From: Dyella choica
GTDB taxonomy: Bacteria; Pseudomonadota; Gammaproteobacteria; Xanthomonadales; Rhodanobacteraceae
Reading direction: 5' to 3'
DNA length: 64,000 nt
Assembly: GCF_003977665.1 (NCBI RefSeq)
Contig: NZ_RYYV01000004.1
Span: 1 to 64,000 of the forward strand
Made by a program: the position numbers and the translations under genes. This document shows positions 9,265 through 18,250 of the stretch, piece by piece; within the stretch, counting starts at the first letter, position 1, and every line of letters starts with the position of its first letter. The notes below the pieces were generated by a model that was not told the DNA's origin, did not search any database, and was given only the letters and a program-made list of their open reading frames with translations.

Positions 9265-10163
9265 TGATCACCCTCAACGAGGCGTTTCGGAAGTTCCGCA
9301 GCCGCTTGGAACTCAACGATCGCGAGCAAGACAATGCATCAGCACGCCACAATGAAGTGAGAGATTTCCTCTCTACGAAGTTTGACATTGAGCGCGACTT
9401 CCTCACAGGATCCTATGCTAGGTACACCAAGACTAAGCCGCTGAAGGACATTGACATCCTGTTCGAGCTGGGTAATGACGAGCAGCACTATCGCAAGAAA
9501 TCTCCTTCAGCGCTGATTCGTGCCTTCCATGATGCGTTAGTCGAGAAGTACGGGAAGGACAACGTGAAGGAGGATGGCCGTGCTGTGAATGTCAGTTTTG
9601 GGGTGAAGCCGGACCAGGACGACAACACAGATTATCGTATTTTGAGTATCGATGCGGTTCCGGCCTTCCGATCGGGAAGCCACTACGAGATTCCTGACGC
9701 CGATACCCAAGAGTGGATCCAAACTAACCCTGAGATACACGACGAGAAGTCAATCGAGGCCAACAAAGCCTATTCGGGCGAGTGGAAGGGGCTGGTGCGC
9801 ATGCTGAAATATTGGAATAACAACAGCAAACACGGTGAGCGCCCGGTGAAACAGTCTTTCATGCTGGAGGTCATGGCTCTCGACTGCCTTTACGGTGACT
9901 GGCAAGGCCGCTTCGATTACGAATTCCAGGGGCTGTTTGCGACCCTAGCCGATCGGATCTTCGACCCCTGGCCAGATCCGGCTGGGCTTGGACCGCCAGT
10001 GAGTGACAGCATGACAACTCTGCAGAAGACACGTGCTCGCGATTTGCTCCAAGCAGCTAGCCAAGAGGCTAGCTTAGCCATCCACCTAGCACGGCAGGGC
10101 AAAAATGGTGAGGCGCTAGCTGCCTGGCGCAACCTCTTTGGACCGAAGTTTCCGCTATCGTGA
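9264..10163 (+). CDS. CBASS cGAS/DncV-like nucleotidyltransferase (CD-NTase)
   Basis: 299 aa. It makes a cyclic oligonucleotide alarm signal on phage infection. The catalytic motif is intact: Gly49-Ser50 in LTGSYAR, Asp62 and Asp64 in KDIDILF, and a third Asp130 in LSIDAVP. A longer in-frame reading from 9015 exists, but it lies inside cap7; the start at 9264 follows AGAAAGG and gives 1-base coupling. HORMA pairing indicates clade C or D. Which clade and which product (cAAA or another) needs a phylogeny. The C-terminal helical part ends LFGPKFPLS. Confidence 0.93.
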   Translation: MITLNEAFRKFRSRLELNDREQDNASARHNEVRDFLSTKFDIERDFLTGSYARYTKTKPLKDIDILFELGNDEQHYRKKSPSALIRAFHDALVEKYGKDNVKEDGRAVNVSFGVKPDQDDNTDYRILSIDAVPAFRSGSHYEIPDADTQEWIQTNPEIHDEKSIEANKAYSGEWKGLVRMLKYWNNNSKHGERPVKQSFMLEVMALDCLYGDWQGRFDYEFQGLFATLADRIFDPWPDPAGLGPPVSDSMTTLQKTRARDLLQAASQEASLAIHLARQGKNGEALAAWRNLFGPKFPLS

Positions 10164-10172
10164 GGTGCGTGC

Positions 10173-10949
10173 ATGTCCCGCTCAGACCCCGTCCGGACTA
10201 GGTATTTCACCCCTCTCACGCGGGCCGAGCTCGCATCGGACGTACTGTTCTACACTGGCGCGGCACTTTCCATCGTGGTGCTTCTTGTTGATAAAACTTT
10301 GCGCCCAACTCTGCACGGAAGCCTGATGACGGTATTCGCCGTGTCGGTCGCCGCACTTTTTATAATCACCATGGTCATCCGGTTGTATTTCGCACCTCGT
10401 GCTGCTGATCATCGCGCACGCGATTTCGTGAGCAGCGTCTATAACGTAAAGCTGACCCACGCATTGACGGATGGGTATTACAACAACACGCTTCGGACTT
10501 CTGAGGCCCGCCTCGCAGCGCAGGTTCTCGAAAACACCCATTTCAGCAAAGCAATAGTTCTGGCGATGGTAAAAGACGAGCGCATTAAGGTCGGCATCTA
10601 TGCAACCGCATGGCTAATCACATTACTTAATCGTCAGGCGAGTCTCGATTTTATTCTCGTAGGCTCACAGGTTGTCCTTAGCGAGCAAATCCTTTCAAAG
10701 TGGCTTCGCATGGAATGGCTGCGCAGTCGTTGCGAGGCCATCTATAACGACGTTTACGCATTGTTCCAATCACGGCCTAGCGAAGACACCTTCAATGCTC
10801 GTGCGCTTGAAGCCTTCGGCAAGTACGAGAGTGCCAAAGCCAACGCAGCCGTGACGCTTTCAGAAAGAATTTTTCAGAAGCAGAACAACGATCTAAGTTC
10901 GGAATGGAGCGATATCAAATTAGCCTTAAGGATGGAGCAAAACCCATAG
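10173..10949 (+). CDS. CBASS membrane effector candidate, four-TM (S-4TM-like)
   Basis: 258 aa, 9 bp after the CD-NTase and so in the effector slot of the operon. Hydrophobic segments lie at about 22-40, 50-72, 139-153 and 158-173. A soluble stretch (80-138) separates the two pairs, and an Arg/Lys-rich helical C-terminus follows (KWLRMEWLRSRCEAIYNDVY). This layout fits the SMODS-associated 4TM effector class, whose members are thought to permeabilise the membrane when they sense the second messenger. I see no NucC nuclease, patatin or TIR domain. Assignment to S-4TM is from layout only. Confidence 0.6.
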   Translation: MSRSDPVRTRYFTPLTRAELASDVLFYTGAALSIVVLLVDKTLRPTLHGSLMTVFAVSVAALFIITMVIRLYFAPRAADHRARDFVSSVYNVKLTHALTDGYYNNTLRTSEARLAAQVLENTHFSKAIVLAMVKDERIKVGIYATAWLITLLNRQASLDFILVGSQVVLSEQILSKWLRMEWLRSRCEAIYNDVYALFQSRPSEDTFNARALEAFGKYESAKANAAVTLSERIFQKQNNDLSSEWSDIKLALRMEQNP

Positions 10950-10982
10950 CATTCATCAATTGGATTACACGCCGAGACGGAA

Positions 10983-11537
10983 ATGACTAAGTTGCTTAGG
11001 GAAAACGCAAATAAGTGCATGGACACCCTACATAAGTTGCTCGGGGTATGGTTCATTTTAATCGTATGCACAGCATACCTGCCATCGGCTTCGGCGAAGG
11101 TTAATCTTCCATTTACAGACTTAACAATTCCAGGTGACTCCGTCCGCTGGGCCTGCATGCTGGCGATTTTTTTAATAGGCCTGATCGGCCACGCCATCGT
11201 GACCATGCTCAGACGCCTGAGCGTGTCTATTGCGGAAACTGAGAAGCCGATTGCGATATTTACCTACCCTTCAATCGCTACTCTTGGTCGTTCGGGTGAT
11301 CGTTTTCTTCTTGGAATAGGTCTAGCGTTCGTGCAGTACATGGTAGCCGCACAAGCATTTCCTCATTGGCAATATCTAGGCGGCCATATCTGGCTTGGTG
11401 TGGCGTTCGGTTTTTCCTTGCCCATGTATTTTTTAGGATTGGCACTAGCAAATTGGCAACGCTTGGCAATTGAGGAGATCGAGGCGAAACCCTTCACAAC
11501 AACGAGCCAACTTGCTGAAAATGGCAGTGACCAATGA
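10983..11537 (+). CDS. Second membrane protein of the CBASS operon, unknown
   Basis: 184 aa, 33 bp after the effector gene with no terminator between, so probably in the same transcript. Hydrophobic segments lie at about 19-35, 55-76, 106-124 and 134-156; SAKVNLPFTDLTIPGDS links the first two. The C-terminus is polar (EEIEAKPFTTTSQLAENGSDQ). I do not recognise the family. It could be a partner subunit of the preceding effector, an immunity-type regulator of it, or an unrelated passenger. Lower GC than the chromosomal genes outside the island. Confidence 0.7.
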   Translation: MTKLLRENANKCMDTLHKLLGVWFILIVCTAYLPSASAKVNLPFTDLTIPGDSVRWACMLAIFLIGLIGHAIVTMLRRLSVSIAETEKPIAIFTYPSIATLGRSGDRFLLGIGLAFVQYMVAAQAFPHWQYLGGHIWLGVAFGFSLPMYFLGLALANWQRLAIEEIEAKPFTTTSQLAENGSDQ

Positions 11538-11752
11538 AGCACGGAGCCAACCCCTACTAGGATGGATCCGGATCGAAGGATGACGGGCACCCTCGCAATT
11601 ACGATCGAAAGCGACCTAGTCGCTGCGGGAAATGGCCAATTACCACACCACAAACAACACGCTCTAATCGCTCTATCCCAGGCCCTCGTTCGACCAGAGA
11701 TGCTCACGCGAAAAGGATACACTGGTCTGGGCTTCTAGTTTGCGGATAATTT

Positions 11753-12988
11753 ATGCCTAAAAAACGGAAATTACTTATCACTGTTGGTGCTGGCGCCTCG
11801 ATTGATTTCGACATGCCATCGGTTAGAGATGTCGACAAACTACTAGATGAACATGCCGGGAAAGAATACCCGCTGGCCGCCGACCCTAGCACCAATCTTT
11901 ATCGCTTTTGTCGAGATGCAATCAACCTCTACTATGGAGGATCGCCAAAATCTAAGCGTCGCAAATGGACGAATTTCGAGGAGGTTTTGTATCAAATAAA
12001 CCTATTGATTTCCCATGTATCGGATCCGTCCCGACTTCAAGGGTTCAACGCTTTAATAATGGCTCCAATTCTTCCTGACGTTATAGACTTTGGTGAGGTG
12101 AAGCCAACTGATGGACACATTTTGCGCAGGCTAGTGAATACATCAATAGATGCCATTGTCGATCGATTTGTTGATGACTGCGAGAAAGCCAGTAAAGCGA
12201 AATCGATTGAGATTGCTGAACTTGGAAAATTTCTAATCGCTTTGTGGGAAGAATTCGAGATCGGCATCATCACGTTGAACTACGATGATCTCATCAGTCA
12301 GGCGATGCCTGGGCTCCACACCGGTTTCAACATAACCGGCAATTTTGATCCAATGTCAGTTCTGGCGCGAACAGACTGGAACTTCCTCTACCACCTTCAT
12401 GGTTCGGTGCACTTCGGGATGACCGGAGTTGATCACGATATACATGGCATCACCTGGGTAGACTCGTCGTCGAAGAGCGATGCGATCTATGCGTACGGTC
12501 GTAACAGTCAGGACTCCATGGAGGGCACACCATATCCCACGTCCACTATCGTCGCAGGCTACGGCAAACCTCAGCAAATCCTACGTCAGCCATTCCGTAC
12601 ATATTTCGCCCAGGTAAATCGTCTTGTCCACGAAGCCGATTGCCTTCTTTTCCTTGGGTATGGATTCAGCGACTTGCATCTCAATGCCGTGTTTTCTGAA
12701 GTACGCGATCGCCGGCGTCCTATTGTCATAGTTGATTACGCAAGCGATAAGCAAGATGCCCTCTCATTCCGTTACGATGATTGGTCATACAACCTAACTA
12801 GGACTTTGCGAACCAACCCTGGGCAGATGAGCCGGCCAGGCCATCTGGCTCCTGTATCCGTCGCTGAGCTTAGAGCTGACTACGAGCTTGAAGTATCGAA
12901 CGATCCCAATCGCCCACTGGCCGTTTGGTACAACGGAATGCTGGAGGCATGCCGGCACCCTGAAAAAATCTTGGCAAATCTGCGATAA
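11753..12988 (+). CDS. SIR2-family NADase-like defence protein
   Basis: 411 aa. SIR2-type Rossmann motifs are clear: VGAGAS (11-16), catalytic-type Asn176 in ITLNYDD, His216 in YHLHGS and the NAD-site loop LGYGFSDLHLN near 301-311. No second domain (TIR, TPR, Argonaute) is evident. Stand-alone SIR2 proteins of this sort act as NAD-depleting abortive-infection effectors in several defence systems. It lies 215 bp after the CBASS operon on the same strand, so it may have its own promoter. Whether it works alone or with the neighbouring operon is unknown. Confidence 0.88.
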   Translation: MPKKRKLLITVGAGASIDFDMPSVRDVDKLLDEHAGKEYPLAADPSTNLYRFCRDAINLYYGGSPKSKRRKWTNFEEVLYQINLLISHVSDPSRLQGFNALIMAPILPDVIDFGEVKPTDGHILRRLVNTSIDAIVDRFVDDCEKASKAKSIEIAELGKFLIALWEEFEIGIITLNYDDLISQAMPGLHTGFNITGNFDPMSVLARTDWNFLYHLHGSVHFGMTGVDHDIHGITWVDSSSKSDAIYAYGRNSQDSMEGTPYPTSTIVAGYGKPQQILRQPFRTYFAQVNRLVHEADCLLFLGYGFSDLHLNAVFSEVRDRRRPIVIVDYASDKQDALSFRYDDWSYNLTRTLRTNPGQMSRPGHLAPVSVAELRADYELEVSNDPNRPLAVWYNGMLEACRHPEKILANLR

Positions 12989-13033
12989 CCGAATCCAAGA
13001 TAGATTGAGGCATGCTCCTTTGACGCTCTGTTC

Positions 13034-14089
13034 CTATTGAATAGTCGCACTGGTGTTTGCCACGCAATCGTCAAAGACTGTTCGCAGCGCTTTTGTATTG
13101 TCGATAGACGAGACTGTCGACAGCGTAGCTGCGTTTCCATTGGCGATTGCACCGTTTATATCTCCATCGTTCTTCACGACACCACCGCCTATTTGCTGCA
13201 CAGCTTGCTGCTGCTGAGTAAAGATATCCTTCAAGTTAATTTGGCCGCTTGCGAGCTGTGATCTAATTGTTCTTCGAATCCTGTCTACGGATATAAATAT
13301 CTGAGTCGACAACGCGCTTTTTGAGGCATCCACTTGTGCATTAAAATTCGCCACAGCCTTAGCGACAAAAGAAACATTTTGTTGCACTATTGCCGCCTGG
13401 GTGCTTGTCATTTGAGTAATGAGGTTTTTTTGTTGCTGGGTTGGATGCTGCGAGAGAAGGCTTTGAATAGCCGCATTTTGGCTCGAATTGGCCAAAGATT
13501 GCATCCATGTTGCAGCAAGCCTGTCAGTGTTCGGCGCCACCTGGGGCGTCGGTGGAGATTGCGGAGCCGGGGCGCTAGGATCAGGCGCGTTTGTCCTTGA
13601 AGTGCTTTCTAGCGCCACGGCAGTGTCTCTTACACAGGTAAGAGCATTTGCGCCAGCGGCAATAATAGGTAGTCTGTTGTCGGCACCTGTTGCTTGATTG
13701 AACCCAACCAGCGCGGCAAGTGCGACGCCTATATTTTTCAAAGGTATCCTCGGTACTCTGGTTCGCGTTGCTAGGTAACCAGCATAGGTACCCGCGCCAA
13801 CTACCGTGTAATTCATTTCGCGACGGTAATTGCCGATCTGGCTTTCCATGTCCTCCAGTTCATTTATCGCTGAATCTAGGCATTTATAGTTAACGTTTGA
13901 GTTAATGCCCGAGGCTACTTGGTAGGCCTCTACCTGATTACAGTTGTGACCCGGCGGATGGCCCAAGTCCTGCATATTTGCCATGTGCGGCCAGACTCCT
14001 GCCGTGATGCATCCACTGAGACACATTACGATGGCACAAATGGCAGTCGACCTAACAGCCAATTTGACAATACCGCAAGCCTTGATCAT
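13034..14089 (-). CDS. Predicted lipoprotein of unknown function in the defence island
   Basis: 351 aa. Signal peptide with lipobox LSGC near residue 26. A short hydrophobic pair with IPLKNIGVALAALVGF follows around 120, then a Pro/Ala-rich linker (about 165-185) and a long, Gln/Ser/Ala-rich helical C-terminal half (QQQKNLITQMTSTQAAIVQQ) that looks like coiled coil. The start is set by GGGGAGG 5 nt upstream. It runs toward the SIR2 gene with 45 bp between their stops. Base composition is AT-rich like its neighbours. I recognise no family and cannot say whether it has a defence role. Confidence 0.75.
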   Translation of the reverse strand: MIKACGIVKLAVRSTAICAIVMCLSGCITAGVWPHMANMQDLGHPPGHNCNQVEAYQVASGINSNVNYKCLDSAINELEDMESQIGNYRREMNYTVVGAGTYAGYLATRTRVPRIPLKNIGVALAALVGFNQATGADNRLPIIAAGANALTCVRDTAVALESTSRTNAPDPSAPAPQSPPTPQVAPNTDRLAATWMQSLANSSQNAAIQSLLSQHPTQQQKNLITQMTSTQAAIVQQNVSFVAKAVANFNAQVDASKSALSTQIFISVDRIRRTIRSQLASGQINLKDIFTQQQQAVQQIGGGVVKNDGDINGAIANGNAATLSTVSSIDNTKALRTVFDDCVANTSATIQ

Positions 14090-14751
14090 GAGACCTCCCC
14101 TAGGACTCTTGAATGAAAGCCGATACCAATTTTAAGCGATGAAAGCTCGGCAAAAAAAGGCAATTCGGCGGCGATATTGCCAGCCAAAAAGCATGAACCT
14201 AAAGATAACGACGCACTGCAGTACACACCCCAGGGATGCGATAGTGCCCATCAGATAAGTGAAGAAGTGGTGAAGACGCTCTTTTGCAGTTACCCCTGGT
14301 AATTCTTTCAGACACAGAAAAGCACTACGTATATTTCCAAGATATTTTTATGAAAATAATGAAATGCAACCATACTTTGAAGCCATCAACCTAATTTGTA
14401 ATAAGAGCTAGATGAGCTTGCATAACCCCTTTTGGGTGAGCCACCAATTTTGAGCAGCGCGACGTAATGTGTCTAATCGCGAGCTTACGTGGGTAATAAA
14501 ATATTTTAGACCGATGGAACAGATATGGAAAATTCTGTGATTATGCATCGCCAGCACATCCGCGCACGAAAAAAAGGCGAACACCTACATCGCACAAGCA
14601 AAGCCATCTGTTAAGGTCAGACCGTCACCGGCGCCACTTCATTTGCAAGCTACGCCGGAGACCATTGCAGCAACGCAGCAAGAAGCGCGGGTCGCAGGGG
14701 TTGGCGCCCATACGACCCGCTAAATCACAACCAACTTATTGGGAGTTGATC
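14090..14751. other. AT-rich intergenic region at right edge of defence island
   Basis: Holds the right copy of the flanking repeat (14441-14463) and otherwise no gene, hairpin or known element that I can support. Composition returns to GC-rich after about 14580. Confidence 0.5.
14441..14463 (+). repeat. Right imperfect direct repeat flanking the CBASS/SIR2 island
   Basis: CCACCAATTTTGAGCAGCGC here matches CACCAATTCTGAGCGCG at 7005-7021 apart from one C/T change and a 2-3 base insertion. It is in the same orientation as the left copy. Confidence 0.4.
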
Positions 14752-15072
14752 ATGATCTGCAGCGATGATACGACACGAGTTCACCCAACTGTAACCTTCT
14801 GGCTCATCAACGAGTCCCACCTGCCCCTGGAGCCCGAGCAGGCCAAGCGACATGCCAACCTCATGAGAATCGCTGGTGCGTCTTTGGCGATGTGCGTCAT
14901 TCGAAATCTCTTGAGAGACCACAAAACCGCCCGCCAGGCGAAGGCGGCTGGTCGACAAGCTGATATCGATGCAAGGCAGTTGAGCCCATCACAAGTGCAA
15001 GGTCTGCGCGCAGCGCTTTACTTCCTTCGCGTGCATAGCGATGGGCAGCTGCATGCAGAGCGGGACGAATAG
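14752..15072 (+). CDS. Small protein of unknown function
   Basis: 106 aa from the ATG at 14752, which has GGGAG 7 nt upstream; an extension to 14665 is open but lacks a ribosome site. Mostly soluble, with a moderately hydrophobic helix (MRIAGASLAMCVIRNLL) and a basic stretch (RDHKTARQAKAAGRQ). A strong hairpin follows 25 bp after the stop. No family recognised. Confidence 0.65.
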   Translation: MICSDDTTRVHPTVTFWLINESHLPLEPEQAKRHANLMRIAGASLAMCVIRNLLRDHKTARQAKAAGRQADIDARQLSPSQVQGLRAALYFLRVHSDGQLHAERDE

Positions 15073-15097
15073 TTCGTTTGAGTATGTAAATCTCTTT

Positions 15098-15128
15098 GCG
15101 GCACACCGACTGAAGAGCGGTGTGCCGC
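15098..15128 (+). terminator. Hairpin after small protein gene
   Basis: Perfect 11-bp stem GCGGCACACCG / CGGTGTGCCGC with a 9-nt loop, 26 bp past the stop. No T-tract follows, so it is terminator-like rather than a classic intrinsic terminator. Confidence 0.6.
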
Positions 15129-15152
15129 CGATGGCGTTTCAAAGCGAGTCGG

Positions 15153-15216
15153 CATTCCGGCGAAGGCCAGAATCCAGGGCAAGTATGAGACATGGATTCC
15201 GGCCTTCGCCGGAATG
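15153..15216. repeat. Dispersed palindrome R2, copy a
   Basis: Inverted 24-bp arms (15153-15176 and 15193-15216, one mismatch) of the CATTCCGGCGAAGGCC type. Related copies are near 16.1, 35.9 and 44.04 kb. Such elements are common between genes in GC-rich proteobacteria. Confidence 0.85.
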
Positions 15217-15309
15217 ACGATGAGGTTGGATGACTCTCGGCCTATACACGGTTTTCCGTGGGATCCTATGATCCCTGCCTACGCCTATCGGGAAGGGACG
15301 AGGCAAATC

Positions 15310-15999
15310 ATGGATTCCATGGCCAAGACCGCAAGACTTGCGGGCCTGCTGTACGTCATCGTTGTCGTGACGGGCATTTTCAGCCTGCAATACGTACCCT
15401 CGCATATCATCGTGAGCGGTGATGTCACTGCCACCTTCAACCATCTCGTGGCGTCGGAGTCTTTGTTCCGCGCTGGTATTGCCGTCAATGTGATCTCCCA
15501 CGTTGCGTTCGTCCTGCTTCCGCTTGCCCTGTACAAACTGCTCAGCCCGGTGAACCGATCGGCAGCCGCGGCCATGGTCGCCCTGGCCCTGGTATCCGTG
15601 CCGATGGACTTGTTGGCCGTTGCCTATCAGCTGGATATCCTCACCCTTCTGCACGACGACACCTATCGGCAGGCGCTGACCGCCAATCCATTGCACTCGA
15701 TGGTGCAAGCGTCGCTCGATGCCTTTGACGACCGAATCACCCTCGCCGAGATGTTCTGGGGACTCTGGCTGTTTCCGTTTGGCTATCTGGTTTTCCGCTC
15801 CGGCTTCCTGCCCCGGCTGCTTGGCGTACTGTTGATGCTGGGATGCTTCAGTTATCTGATCCTGTTCTTCGCCCAGGTATTGAGGCCCGGCTACGACGTT
15901 CCCGGTTTCGTCATGTTGCCCGCCGCGTGTGGCGAGATCGGTATTGCGCTATGGCTGCTGATTGTCGGCGTGGGGCGGAAAGCGACGGCAAGCCGTTGA
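15310..15999 (+). CDS. DUF4386-family integral membrane protein
   Basis: 229 aa from the ATG at 15310, which follows ACGAGG at good spacing; a reading from 15214 runs through repeat R2 and is unlikely. Six hydrophobic segments, beginning with ARLAGLLYVIVVVTGIFSLQYVP and including FRAGIAVNVISHVAFVLLPLALY. Start pattern and arrangement fit DUF4386, a family of unknown role often found beside regulators. It stands alone here. Confidence 0.8.
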   Translation: MDSMAKTARLAGLLYVIVVVTGIFSLQYVPSHIIVSGDVTATFNHLVASESLFRAGIAVNVISHVAFVLLPLALYKLLSPVNRSAAAAMVALALVSVPMDLLAVAYQLDILTLLHDDTYRQALTANPLHSMVQASLDAFDDRITLAEMFWGLWLFPFGYLVFRSGFLPRLLGVLLMLGCFSYLILFFAQVLRPGYDVPGFVMLPAACGEIGIALWLLIVGVGRKATASR

Positions 16000-16087
16000 T
16001 GCCTGGGATTTCCCTTTTTTGGGCTTGGTACTGTCCACCGCACAAGTAATGAAGTCCAACCCAATCCCGCTCCCTCTTGCCTCATCG

Positions 16088-16188
16088 CCATTCCGGCGCA
16101 GGCCGTTTTGAGTGCTTCGCACGACGCATTGAAACTGGATTGACCAGCTCCGCTGTTGTAAGGCGCCTCGGCTTTCGCCGGAATGACG
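16088..16188. repeat. Dispersed palindrome R2, degenerate copy b
   Basis: Ends CATTCCGGCGCAGGCCG and GGCTTTCGCCGGAATG in inverted orientation. The interior GAGTGCTTCGCACGACG also occurs inverted inside copy c at 35.9 kb, so the interior belongs to the element. It lies between two convergent genes. Confidence 0.7.
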
Positions 16189-16225
16189 GATGGAGCCGAA
16201 TGACGAGCGGAACGGATCACCCACC

Positions 16226-18124
16226 CTAGCGCCCTGTCTTCCGTCGCACGGAGTGCAGCGCATTCTTGGTCAGGTTCATGGCCGTGTAGAGCTCCGTCAG
16301 CGATTCGAGAGGGCCTGGCACCCACTCCTTGGCGAGTTGCTGCTTGGCGACGTCATTCTGCGCCCGCTCGGCGCCTAAGTCTGGCGAATCGCTGCCTTCG
16401 AGTTCCTGTTCGAGTTTGAGCTGTGCCTTGGCGAGGCGCTGAACCGTTCGCTGAAGTTCTTCCCCGGTAGGCCTCCAGGCGGCGTTGTTCTTAGGCAGTG
16501 GCGTCACCACTGCCGGGATGCTCTTGACTACGACCTCATTGAAGAACTGGTTACTCTCCTCCATCTGGTATTTCACCCCCGGCTGGGCCACGTCGTTGAG
16601 CGTGGTTGTCATGTTCGGCGGGCGTGGGCCGATTCCGCTTTCCTGCGGGCCGCTCTTGGCGATCTTCCACTTGCGCCATTCGGTCTTGTCGAGTGCAAAG
16701 CGGATCACGATGCCGCCCTTGCCGGCAAAGGTGGTGGCGAAATACGAGGCGTGGTCGGCCGAGCCAACGCTGAAATTGATCCCGGCGCTCAGGCCGGTCA
16801 CGGTGCCGCCTCGCTTGTTCGCCGGAATGATGTTCGACCCGTCGACGTAGACGCGCGAGGCGAAGACTTCACCTTGCTCGATCTGGCTATCGAACTGATC
16901 CTTCTTCGAGCTGATCTGCGTCAGGATCGTCCTCACATCGAGCGACTTCTTCCGCGCCTTTTTGCCGAATTTATCGATGTTCTCTGAGCGCCTGGTCGCT
17001 TCCTTTGTTGCGATGCTATTCCATTGCAGGCGCAGCGCTTCCACCTCTTTCTCACGACCCTGGATATCCTCGGTCAGCTCCGCCATGGTGGCGTCGAAGG
17101 CGGCTTGCGGCGTGACGAGTTTCTGCACATCGGAGAGCTGCTTGGGGCTCTTGGGCGCGCCCTCCATACGGAATGCCCACACGATCTCCCCCGGCTCCTT
17201 CCATTTCTCCTCTTTCTTTTCCTCGACTTCCAGCGATTTCTCGGCGGCCCCCTGCTTCGGCTCCCGGCCTCTGGTCGACACCCAGAGGGCAGCGCTCTCG
17301 AAGCTGTCGAAGCATATGTCCGCCGTCCGAACGAGGAACGGGCCCAGTATGTGGGTTACCTCTGGCTCCCTCCTCTTGTCGCCGAACAGGGCGTCCACTA
17401 GCGCGTCGAGGTTCCCGATGTCGTAGCCCGCCATGCCTTGGCGCCCGATGACCACTTTTTCCTGCTGGCGCGCGTCGAAAGTCACATAGCGCTGAACCAC
17501 GGGTGCGGCCGTGCGCTGCACGCTTGCAGCCGTGGCGAGCTGGCGGCTCGGACTGGGGCGTGGGTCTTGTTTCTTGCCTGCCCCACCCGCCAATGCCCGC
17601 GCTCCCATCACATCCGCTTCCCTCTCCAGCCCCACGTCGTCGTTCACGCCCACGCCCGCTGTCTGCACGGTTTCTTTTACGCGGCCCTGGCGTTGCTGCA
17701 CGACGTGCCAGGCTTCGTGCGGAAGATGCCGCTCCTGGCCCGGCCCGAGATGGATGTCTTTGCCCTGGGCGTAGGCCAAGGCGTTCAACTGGGCGGGCTT
17801 TCCGGAGTTCCGATGCACCTGGACATCGGACATGTCCATGCCGGAGAGGGACTCGATGCCGGTCCTGAGCGGCTTCGGCAGGCCTGTCTGCGAACCGTTG
17901 CCCTGGCGCTGGACCGCGTCGCCAAGCATGGCTTGCACGGCGCGAAGTTGGGAGACGATCCGTGGCGACCGGTCGATCCGCGCCTGCATATCAACGCGTT
18001 GCAGCGTTGCGTTGACCGAGGACTCTTCAAGCGGGGTGCCGGCTTGAGTCCCCTTGGCCTGACGCGCCGCGGTCGCAGCCGGCTGGTGCTGCGCCGTGTC
18101 GGCAGGGCCATTGCGGAGTTTCAT
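16226..18124 (-). CDS. DUF4157 (eCIS-core) polymorphic toxin-like protein
   Basis: 632 aa from the ATG at 18124 (AAGGA 6 nt upstream); a 15-residue extension is open but has no ribosome site. Residues 80-150 are the DUF4157 domain found on cargo of extracellular contractile injection systems, with zincin-like HEAWH (His136, Glu137, His140) and the follow-up [11 protein letters not shown] coiled-coil-like middle ([10 protein letters not shown]) leads to a tail with [19 protein letters not shown]. Part of this tail recurs in the fragment at 20.85 kb. The tail activity is unknown; no injection-system structural genes are in the window. Confidence 0.85.
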   Translation of the reverse strand: MKLRNGPADTAQHQPAATAARQAKGTQAGTPLEESSVNATLQRVDMQARIDRSPRIVSQLRAVQAMLGDAVQRQGNGSQTGLPKPLRTGIESLSGMDMSDVQVHRNSGKPAQLNALAYAQGKDIHLGPGQERHLPHEAWHVVQQRQGRVKETVQTAGVGVNDDVGLEREADVMGARALAGGAGKKQDPRPSPSRQLATAASVQRTAAPVVQRYVTFDARQQEKVVIGRQGMAGYDIGNLDALVDALFGDKRREPEVTHILGPFLVRTADICFDSFESAALWVSTRGREPKQGAAEKSLEVEEKKEEKWKEPGEIVWAFRMEGAPKSPKQLSDVQKLVTPQAAFDATMAELTEDIQGREKEVEALRLQWNSIATKEATRRSENIDKFGKKARKKSLDVRTILTQISSKKDQFDSQIEQGEVFASRVYVDGSNIIPANKRGGTVTGLSAGINFSVGSADHASYFATTFAGKGGIVIRFALDKTEWRKWKIAKSGPQESGIGPRPPNMTTTLNDVAQPGVKYQMEESNQFFNEVVVKSIPAVVTPLPKNNAAWRPTGEELQRTVQRLAKAQLKLEQELEGSDSPDLGAERAQNDVAKQQLAKEWVPGPLESLTELYTAMNLTKNALHSVRRKTGR

Positions 18125-18250
18125 GTCGTATCCTTGGCAGGGATTCACGGGCAGGCACCACGATAGCAATCGTCGGCTCTCAAAACTATCGGTCGACTGG
18201 CTATGTTCAATATGCGGGAATCAGGTTTCAGCATATTAAAGGGAGAATCA

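Noticed and set aside
7368-14089. Prophage or integrative element carrying the defence genes
   Set aside because: No integrase, phage structural gene, tRNA end or transposase is visible; only short flanking repeats.
17438-18166. Rightward 242-codon frame opposite the DUF4157 gene
   Set aside because: Antisense to a recognised domain; composition typical of a shadow frame.
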